A stretch of DNA of 5,323 nt from Pseudomonadales bacterium (GTDB lineage Bacteria; Pseudomonadota; Gammaproteobacteria; Pseudomonadales; Azotimanducaceae): NCBI GenBank assembly GCA_029244465.1, contig JAQWQN010000117.1, forward strand, positions 1 through 5,323, in the 5' to 3' direction. This document shows positions 1 through 4,946 of the stretch, one piece after another; within the stretch, counting starts at the first letter, position 1; each line of letters starts with the position of its first letter. The notes beneath the pieces were generated by a model. That model made no database searches and was not told where the DNA came from. It saw only the letters and a list, made by a program, of their open reading frames with translations. The translations under genes were made by a program, and so were the position numbers.

Positions 1-1
1 A

Positions 2-565
2 GCGACGAGTCCAGGCGGGACAAAAACACTCTTGCCGCTGGCAAGAGCAGGTATCGCCCATTTTTACTTCCTGAATATTCACCCTTTCGAAGATGGCAAT
101 GGGCGCATCGCCAGAGCCATTTCTGAAAAAGCCCTTTCTCAGGATGCCGGACACGCTTCGCTGATTTCACTTTCAACAGTCATCGAGGAAAAGAAGAAGG
201 AATACTATGCTGCATTAGAAGCGCACAACCACACTTGCGAGCTTACAGATTGGCTACTCTATTTCGGCGACACGATACTGGATGCACAATCTCGAACCCT
301 TGCGATCGTTGAGTTTTTGATAACCAAAAAGAAGTTCTATGACCATTTCCAGGCCATGATGAATGAGAGACAACAAAAAGTTATATCCAGGCTTTTTGCT
401 GCAGGCCCAACAGGGTTTGAAGGGGGCTTGAGCGCAAAGAACTATCTAACGATTTCGAAAACCTCGCCATCAACCGCAACACGTGACTTACAGGATTTAG
501 CATCCAAAGGCATTTTGAAAACGACGGGTGAGAGAAAAAGCACCAGGTACTGGCTTAATCTTTAA
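2..565 (+). CDS. Fic family protein (AMPylase-type), 5' part outside the window
   Basis: Fic proteins usually transfer AMP from ATP to a hydroxyl side chain of a target protein. The frame is open to the window edge, and the codons before the first possible start (TTG at 32) still read like Fic core, so the true start lies upstream; 187 residues are visible. The Fic motif HPFEDGNGRIAR is complete at 80-115: the His (codon 80-82) is the catalytic base, the acidic residue binds metal and GNGR forms the phosphate pocket. The last 60 or so residues resemble the winged-helix domain ending in KSTRYWLNL found in many Fic proteins with a DNA-binding tail. The N-terminal region, which carries the inhibitory (S/T)xxxE(G/N) helix in class II Fic proteins, is not visible, so self-inhibition cannot be judged. 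The stop lies only 13 bp before the left end of the IS6-like element, so the gene survived that insertion intact at its 3' end. No antitoxin gene follows it. Confidence 0.93.
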   Translation, partial: ATSPGGTKTLLPLARAGIAHFYFLNIHPFEDGNGRIARAISEKALSQDAGHASLISLSTVIEEKKKEYYAALEAHNHTCELTDWLLYFGDTILDAQSRTLAIVEFLITKKKFYDHFQAMMNERQQKVISRLFAAGPTGFEGGLSAKNYLTISKTSPSTATRDLQDLASKGILKTTGERKSTRYWLNL

Positions 566-578
566 TATAACAGCCGAG

Positions 579-593
579 GGTAATGACAAGTTA
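579..593 (+). repeat. Left terminal inverted repeat of the left IS6-like copy
   Basis: GGTAATGACAAGTTA differs at one position from the left end of the second copy at 4907-4921 (GGTACTGACAAGTTA). It is the reverse complement, again with one mismatch, of 1366-1380. The next bases (CTCCG, TGG) also resemble those after the 4907 end, so roughly 30 bp of the IS6-like left end is kept before the foreign segment begins. Confidence 0.85.
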
Positions 594-729
594 GCTCCGA
601 TTGGAACAAATCTGCTTCAACTGCTACGGACCAATTAACCGCCTGTGCATGGCGAATTGATACTCACGTCAAAATATCAGATCAAATACCAGTCTTGTAG
701 TCATAACCCATCCATCTAGGATGCGTGCC

Positions 730-838
730 ATGAGAGCCGTCACGCTACTTGCTATCCACTTGCTCGTGTTACTCGCGAAGTCGTTCACGCGTGGTGGAAT
801 CAAGAGTGTCATAGCGGAAAACTTGCTCCTGAAACAAC
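730..838 (+). pseudogene. N-terminal fragment of an integrase-type (rve) transposase
   Basis: The ATG at 730 (an in-frame ATG also lies at 721) opens a peptide beginning MRAVTLLAIHLL and continuing to AENLLLKQ. From memory this resembles the conserved hydrophobic head of integrase-core transposases common in proteobacteria, whose start reads roughly MRA-TLL-(8)-LAK and then (A/V)-ENLLLK-QL. After LLLKQ the similarity stops, and the frame runs a few foreign codons to a stop at 862-864. At 839-842 the sequence becomes IS6-like transposase in another frame, so the rest of this gene, including its DDE core, is gone. Bases 610-720 before it resemble no gene and may be the 5' end of this second element, but I could not find its terminal repeat. 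The family call rests on a short stretch and is moderate. Confidence 0.55.
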
Positions 839-841
839 ATA

Positions 842-1327
842 GACGAAGTGTTCCTATAGATTAGAGGCAAACAACATTACCTTTGGCGCGCTGTTGATCA
901 AGATGGCGAGGTCGTCCACGTGTACTTGCAAACCCGAAGAGACGCCAAGGCGGCAAAACGTTTCTTCCAACGATTTCTCAAAACAGGCGGCTTACCGAGA
1001 GAGATTATCACCGATAAACTGCGCAGCTATAGCGTTGCACACCGGTCACTGATCCCTGGAGCGAAACACAACACAGAACAGTGCGCTAATAATCGAGCAG
1101 AGCTTTCACATCAACCTACTCGGGTTCGAGAGCGCGTCATGCGACGATTCAAGGCGATCACGCAGGCACAACGATTCCTGGACAGTCATGCTGCTCTCTA
1201 CAATCTGTTCAATCTGTTCAATCTGTTCAATCTGTTCAATCTCAACCGACATTCGCTTTGCAGACGAACCTTCAAGTTGTTTTAGCTTCGATCATTTGCG
1301 ACTTGGGATACGATTGTGACCGCTTAG
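842..1327 (+). pseudogene. IS6-family DDE transposase remnant (N-terminus missing)
   Basis: Frame 2 reads as the catalytic region of an IS6-like transposase. It has D-E-V-F at 842-853 (first catalytic Asp), YLWRAVDQDGE at 878-910, ITDKLRSY with the second Asp at 1013-1015, and NNRAELSHQPTR with the catalytic Glu at 1100-1102, followed by RRFK and QAQRFL. The N-terminal DNA-binding third is absent, replaced by the integrase fragment. TAG at 857-859 breaks the frame just after the first Asp, where the second copy has AAA (Lys). A second TAG at 1283-1285 interrupts the tail, and the natural stop is probably TAG at 1325-1327, since the residues after the first tail stop (LRSFATWD) still look like the family end. 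A GTG at 920 opens a 121-residue frame that lacks the first Asp. Bases 842-911 match 5254-5323 at 61 of 70 positions, so the two copies are related but diverged. Confidence 0.9.
1201..1242 (+). repeat. 9-bp tandem repeat (CAATCTGTT, 4.7 copies) inside the transposase remnant
   Basis: Four perfect units plus CAATCT lie end to end. The unit length is a multiple of three, so the frame is kept and the protein gains repeated Asn-Leu-Phe. Intact relatives have a single Y-N-L-F-N-L here, whose DNA already contains about 1.7 units, so roughly three extra units (27 bp) appear to have been added by slippage. Confidence 0.95.
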
Positions 1328-1328
1328 G

Positions 1329-1366
1329 TTGAATGTTGAACTTCCCTCTACTCAACATCAATTTTT
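1329..1366 (+). terminator. Terminator-like hairpin at the right end of the left IS copy
   Basis: The arm TTGAATGTTGA (1329-1339) pairs with TCAACATCAA (1352-1361) over ten base pairs with one bulged A. A 12-base loop separates the arms and five T follow at 1362-1366. It sits just after the probable transposase stop (1325-1327) and overlaps the terminal repeat by one base. The stem is AT-rich, so termination may be weak, but it could shield the dehydrogenase gene from transcription through the element. Confidence 0.4.
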
Positions 1367-1380
1367 AACTTGTCAGTACC
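1366..1380 (-). repeat. Right terminal inverted repeat of the left IS6-like copy
   Basis: TAACTTGTCAGTACC is the exact reverse complement of the left end of the second copy at 4907-4921. It also matches the left end of this copy (579-593) with one mismatch, and it marks where the cargo segment begins. It contains TTGTCA at 1370-1375 reading outward toward the dehydrogenase gene, a possible -35 box, but no convincing -10 box follows at 16-18 bp. Confidence 0.9.
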
Positions 1381-1544
1381 TCGGCCAAGCACCAACCTTT
1401 GCGTACGGCTATGGCCCCAGAATCTGGCCGGTCTCTTTTCCAACCAACATCCAATAACAGTGATACTTTCATATCGCCGTCAAAACAGCGTTAATATTTC
1501 CTGTCCTTCGAATAATTCCGCGCAAGAAAACCTGGAGATAAGTC

Positions 1545-3614
1545 ATGCTTAAGAGATTGTTCAGCACTAAAGCGGTTCTAGTTTGGGTCATGTTGTGCAG
1601 CTCGTCTCTAGCAGCGACCAATCTTTTAGCAGCACAGGAAGATGACGATAAAAATACACCCGCTAACACCGACACGAACTGGGCTTTGAAAGGTGGCGAC
1701 TTTAACGGCCAGCACTACTCACCACTGAATCAGCTGAACGCGGCTAATGTAGATCGGTTAGGGCTAGCATGGTCTGCCGATCTGCCGATACCGGATGGCG
1801 TGGCCACTACCCCTATTGCAATCGCCGGCGTTATCTATCTTTCCGGGGCCTACTCGATTGTGTTGGCGCTTGATGCGAGCAGTGGCGACATTCTTTGGCA
1901 GTACGATCCCAAGGTTCGCAAAGCGATCACCGAACAACCAACGCTGGCTTGGCTTGCGCGTGCCCACCGTGGCGTTGCCGTTTGGGACGATATGGTGTTC
2001 GTAACAACCGCCGACTGTAGGCTGATTGCGCTGGATGCGCAGCAAGGTACCCATCTCTGGACTCGGCAGACCTGCGACACCGCCGCTGGCTACTTCATCA
2101 CAGATTCACCCTACGTGGGTGGCGGCAAAGTATTTGTAGGGAACGGCGGATCGGAATCGGAACTGAAGAACCGTGGTTATGTCTCAGCCTATACTACTGA
2201 CGGTGATCTACAGTGGCGTTTCTATATCGAGCCGAGCGACAAGGCCGAAGAAAATGATACCCCTGCACTCAAGATGGCCGCAAAAACCTGGTCTGGGGAT
2301 ACGCTCGCCAAGCACGGCGGCGGTGGTCACAACTGGAACGAGATGACTTACGATCCAGCATCCAATCTACTGTTCTTTGGGACGTCCGGCGCCTACCCGT
2401 ATCGGCATGCAGAACGTAGTCCGCTTGGCGGTGACAATTTGTTTCTATCCTCGATCGTTGCGGTCGATGCAGAGACCGGCACGTATCGTTGGCATTACCA
2501 GACCGTCGACAAAGACAGTTGGGACTATAACGCCACGATGAACATCGTTTTAGCGGACCTCACGATCCAAGATGAAGAGCGCGAGACGTTGTTGATTGCG
2601 CCCAAGAACGGCTTTCACTACACCCTGGATCGGCACACCGGAGAATTACTGACCGCTGGCAAGTTCGCCAAAACCAATTGGGCGACAGACATCGATCTTG
2701 AAACTGGCAAGCCAAACTATAATCCGGCGGGTGAATTCTGGAATTTTACGGAAGGAGCGACGGGTTACATCTGGCCGAACGTGTGGGGGGCACACGGTTG
2801 GAATCCCATGGCGTTTCATCCGGGACAAGCGCTCTCCTACATTCCGGTGATTGACCTACCAACCGAAAGATCAAGTGATCGCGGTGGCGAAGGTATTGTC
2901 ATGCTCACAGAAATCGACGGTAAACCGCATGCCCCAGGCAAGTTGGTCGCGATAGATCCCACAAACGGTCGTGTCCGATGGTCTGTGGATCGTGATCTTC
3001 CTTTCAACGGCGGGTTGTTGACGACTGGCGGCGATCTCGTGTTCCAAGGCACCGCTGCAGGCCGATTCGAAGCGTACAATGCAGCTACTGGTGAACGACT
3101 CTGGTCGGTTCAGACCGGCTCGGCCATCAATTCTACTGCTGCCAGTTACTCAATCGATGGCCTCCAGTACGTGATCATACCCATCGGTGCTGGCGGTGGG
3201 TTGCAATTCCAATACCCACAGATGCACTCAACAGACGCATCGCTTGGACCCACTCGCCTGCTCGCTTTCACGCTCGGTGGCTACAAGCCGCTAGCGGTCA
3301 AGCCCGCAGCCAATCCGCCGCTGCCTGATCAACCAAGGCTGGACGCACCTGCTGACGTCGTCGCCTTGGGTGCAGCGGTGTACAAGGAGGCCTGTAAATT
3401 CTGTCATGGCAGCAACGCCGTCGCTCGTTTCGGTGGTTCTGTGCCCGACCTGCGCTATGCAGACGCAACGACGCACGCGCAATGGGATGCAATCGTCATT
3501 GGTGGGTCGAAGCGCGCGAGTGGCATGCCGGGAATGGAGCTGACCGGCGCCCAATCTGCGGCGGTTCGCAATTATGTGCTCTCGCTGTCGGAAGAGATTC
3601 GCCGGGTGCAGTAA
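1545..3614 (+). CDS. Secreted PQQ-dependent quinohaemoprotein alcohol dehydrogenase with C-terminal cytochrome c domain
   Basis: This enzyme class oxidises alcohols in the periplasm with PQQ and passes electrons through its own c-type haem to a carrier. The 689 residues fit type II quinohaemoprotein dehydrogenases. A signal peptide is evident (KR at 3-4, hydrophobic 10-24, likely cleavage after A24 or A30). Residues 40-575 form the eight-bladed PQQ propeller. E204 in GNGGSES matches the Glu metal ligand, W264 in GGGGHNW the PQQ-stacking Trp, D327 in SWDY the catalytic Asp, and K354 in APKNGF the Lys of this class. Haem binding is C617-K-F-C620-H621, with M661 or M664 in GMPGM as the axial ligand. 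Two oddities: the usual GTGN motif, whose Asn binds the metal, reads G-T-S-G (G282), and the vicinal Cys-Cys pair expected near residues 133-143 is absent. N329, two residues after the catalytic Asp, argues against the lanthanide type. GGAG at 1534-1537 supports the ATG at 1545. No PQQ biosynthesis genes are visible. Substrate unknown. Confidence 0.95.
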   Translation: MLKRLFSTKAVLVWVMLCSSSLAATNLLAAQEDDDKNTPANTDTNWALKGGDFNGQHYSPLNQLNAANVDRLGLAWSADLPIPDGVATTPIAIAGVIYLSGAYSIVLALDASSGDILWQYDPKVRKAITEQPTLAWLARAHRGVAVWDDMVFVTTADCRLIALDAQQGTHLWTRQTCDTAAGYFITDSPYVGGGKVFVGNGGSESELKNRGYVSAYTTDGDLQWRFYIEPSDKAEENDTPALKMAAKTWSGDTLAKHGGGGHNWNEMTYDPASNLLFFGTSGAYPYRHAERSPLGGDNLFLSSIVAVDAETGTYRWHYQTVDKDSWDYNATMNIVLADLTIQDEERETLLIAPKNGFHYTLDRHTGELLTAGKFAKTNWATDIDLETGKPNYNPAGEFWNFTEGATGYIWPNVWGAHGWNPMAFHPGQALSYIPVIDLPTERSSDRGGEGIVMLTEIDGKPHAPGKLVAIDPTNGRVRWSVDRDLPFNGGLLTTGGDLVFQGTAAGRFEAYNAATGERLWSVQTGSAINSTAASYSIDGLQYVIIPIGAGGGLQFQYPQMHSTDASLGPTRLLAFTLGGYKPLAVKPAANPPLPDQPRLDAPADVVALGAAVYKEACKFCHGSNAVARFGGSVPDLRYADATTHAQWDAIVIGGSKRASGMPGMELTGAQSAAVRNYVLSLSEEIRRVQ

Positions 3615-3754
3615 CGAGGGCGGTAAAGTGCCGGGGTAATCCACTCAACGATAAACCGAAGACCTGCAGGAACCGATCTTTCCGCATCGACCAGTCAGCG
3701 TACAGCTCATTGCATCTGTGCGATTACCGACGGATCATGTCACCAAGAAACGAG

Positions 3755-3759
3755 AGGGG
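3755..3759 (+). promoter_or_regulatory. Ribosome binding site deciding the start of the PhyH gene
   Basis: AGGGG lies six bases before the ATG at 3766. An upstream in-frame GTG at 3718 would add 16 residues but has no comparable site before it, and the added residues look unlike the family. The ATG at 3766 is therefore preferred. Confidence 0.65.
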
Positions 3760-3765
3760 TCGGTC

Positions 3766-4692
3766 ATGGAAAAGAGTGCCAACACTATTGTCGATGAGCC
3801 AGAGCTTGACGAGGTCATCGTCGACCATGAGGCACTGGCTCGTCAGATGCAGATGTTCGACGAACTGGGCTATGTGGTGATTCCCGGCGCCTTACCTGAC
3901 GCACAGGTTGCGCGGCTACTCGCTGCGATCGAGGAGATCCGCGAAACCTTGGAACGCCATCCACATCGATCAAAAGTGGAAGGCGGTCTAAACATCCGGC
4001 CCGTGATTGATAAACATCCCGAGTTTCTCGAGTTGATGATTGCGCCGCGCACCTTTGCCGCAGTGGCGCGCCTGCTTGGCCACTTTAATATCCAGTTGCA
4101 GCAATCCAACCTGATCGAAGCGCACCCTTCCGATAAGCGGAGGCTAACAGGATGGCACAGCGACGGTGGCATTCCGTTCATCGGAGTCAACGGCGTGCGT
4201 GCGTTCGGTAGTCTCAAGGTGGCGTATTTTCTGCGCGATCTACCCGAGCCGGACATGGGCGCCTTGATGCTGGTGCCAGGTAGCCACCGTTTACAGGGTC
4301 CACCGCCGTTTCCGCCAGACTCGATCGATCCCGCTGGGGCCACACAGATGCTGGCCAAGGCAGGTGACGCGGTGATCTTCCAGCAGGGTGTATGGCACGC
4401 CGCGGCACCGAATTTTTCCACACAAAGTCGCCTGGCCCTCTACTACGGTTATAGCTATCGGGTGTTGCGACCAGTGGATTATCAGCACATGCCGGACGCT
4501 GTACTGGCTCGATGTTCACTTGTACAGCGCCAGCTACTGGGGGAGACGATCACGCACCAGGGGTACTATGTACCGACCGAGGCCGACGCGCCGTTGCGAA
4601 GTTGGTTTAGTGCGCAATTTGGCGACATTGCCGATCGTGGAGCGTTAGAACGAGTAGGAGATGTGGCGCTGGCAGATGCGCGCGCGCGTTGA
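3766..4692 (+). CDS. Phytanoyl-CoA dioxygenase (PhyH) family Fe(II)/2-oxoglutarate oxygenase
   Basis: PhyH-family enzymes use iron, O2 and 2-oxoglutarate to hydroxylate a substrate, often a lipid, a CoA ester or a small secondary metabolite. The 309-residue protein is a full family length. The iron-binding facial triad is complete: H131-S-D133 in GWHSDGG and distal H211 in VWHAAAPNF. R222 in SRLALYYGYSYR is the likely 2-oxoglutarate carboxylate clamp. Residues 28-45 give the usual opening helix and FDELGYVVIPGAL strand, and GALMLVPGSH lies between the two metal motifs. There is no signal peptide or membrane segment, so it is cytoplasmic. It follows the dehydrogenase by 151 bp on the same strand with no evident terminator between, so cotranscription is possible. 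The substrate cannot be told from sequence. It could be a degradative hydroxylase working in the same pathway as the dehydrogenase, or an unrelated biosynthetic oxygenase. Confidence 0.94.
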   Translation: MEKSANTIVDEPELDEVIVDHEALARQMQMFDELGYVVIPGALPDAQVARLLAAIEEIRETLERHPHRSKVEGGLNIRPVIDKHPEFLELMIAPRTFAAVARLLGHFNIQLQQSNLIEAHPSDKRRLTGWHSDGGIPFIGVNGVRAFGSLKVAYFLRDLPEPDMGALMLVPGSHRLQGPPPFPPDSIDPAGATQMLAKAGDAVIFQQGVWHAAAPNFSTQSRLALYYGYSYRVLRPVDYQHMPDAVLARCSLVQRQLLGETITHQGYYVPTEADAPLRSWFSAQFGDIADRGALERVGDVALADARAR

Positions 4693-4791
4693 GTATGCAT
4701 CTCCCAGGCCGTGGCTGTACTGGCTGGCAAGCGATCTATTTCCGTTAGGTTTGTGAGTTCTGCAAAAGCGGATCCAGCAAAGACAGACGCC

Positions 4792-4826
4792 TGCCTCCAT
4801 CGCCACTCAAACCCGCGATGGAGGCA
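4792..4826 (+). terminator. Strong hairpin downstream of the PhyH gene, possible terminator
   Basis: TGCCTCCATCGC (4792-4803) and GCGATGGAGGCA (4815-4826) pair perfectly over 12 bp around an 11-base loop, 100 bp after the PhyH stop. No U tract follows on either strand, so it is not a textbook intrinsic terminator. It may stabilise the mRNA 3' end or assist Rho-dependent termination. An adjoining 15-base palindrome, AATTCGT-T-ACGAATT (4826-4840), could form a second small hairpin. Confidence 0.45.
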
Positions 4827-4906
4827 ATTCGTTACGAATTCGGCAGCGTGACAAGTTGGCCCAATTCAGCGATCCTTTTGCGATGAGTAAAAACAACGAA
4901 CGATAC

Positions 4907-4921
4907 GGTACTGACAAGTTA
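4907..4921 (+). repeat. Left terminal inverted repeat of the right IS6-like copy
   Basis: GGTACTGACAAGTTA is the exact reverse complement of the left copy's right end (1366-1380) and 14 of 15 identical to its left end (579-593). It begins GG-T-ACTG, matching the GGNACTG pattern of IS26 ends. The transposase ATG follows 25 bp later. Confidence 0.9.
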
Positions 4922-4946
4922 CTCACTCCGCTGGCAACCTAGCCTA

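Larger units (their letters stand above)
579..1380 (+). mobile_element. Decayed chimeric IS6-like insertion sequence (left copy)
   Basis: Inverted ends at 579-593 and 1366-1380 bound an 802-bp unit, a usual size for IS6-family elements. The ends match at 14 of 15 positions when inverted and begin GG-T-A, like the GGCACTG start of IS26 ends. The right 540 bp carry an IS6-like transposase remnant and a terminator-like hairpin. The left part, from roughly 610 to 840, is not IS6-like: it holds the head of an integrase-type transposase, so the copy is a chimera of two elements. No 8-bp direct target duplication is visible: the left flank is CAGCCGAG and the right flank TCGGCCAA. This fits later rearrangement, or IS6-type cointegrate movement in which the two outer flanks belong to different copies. 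The element cannot move by itself. Confidence 0.85.

Noticed and set aside
920..1285. A working 121-residue transposase starting at GTG 920
   Set aside because: It lacks the N-terminal DNA-binding part and the first catalytic Asp, and an internal stop cuts the family's C-terminal tail; it is an open remnant of a pseudogene.
571..1388. Complementary CCGAG / CTCGG bases just outside both ends of the left IS copy, as an extended terminal repeat
   Set aside because: The second copy's end is preceded by different bases (CGATAC), so the match is probably chance or target sequence rather than part of the element.
1370..1552. Small + strand open frame overlapping the dehydrogenase start
   Set aside because: It begins inside the IS terminal repeat, has no ribosome binding site or family resemblance, and overlaps the well-supported start at 1545.
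2520..2531. Lanthanide-dependent (XoxF-type) dehydrogenase
   Set aside because: The extra Asp two residues after the catalytic Asp is Asn (N329), and the fused cytochrome c domain points to the quinohaemoprotein class.
3718..3765. GTG at 3718 as the start of the PhyH gene
   Set aside because: No ribosome binding site precedes it, whereas AGGGG is correctly placed before ATG 3766.
3615..3765. pqqA-like small peptide gene near the PQQ enzyme
   Set aside because: No short frame with the conserved Glu-x3-Tyr pair of PqqA was found in this gap or in 4693-4906.
3870..4421. Long minus-strand frame opposite the PhyH gene (and others opposite the dehydrogenase)
   Set aside because: They lie antisense to well-supported genes, show no recognisable domain, and are explained by codon bias of the real genes.
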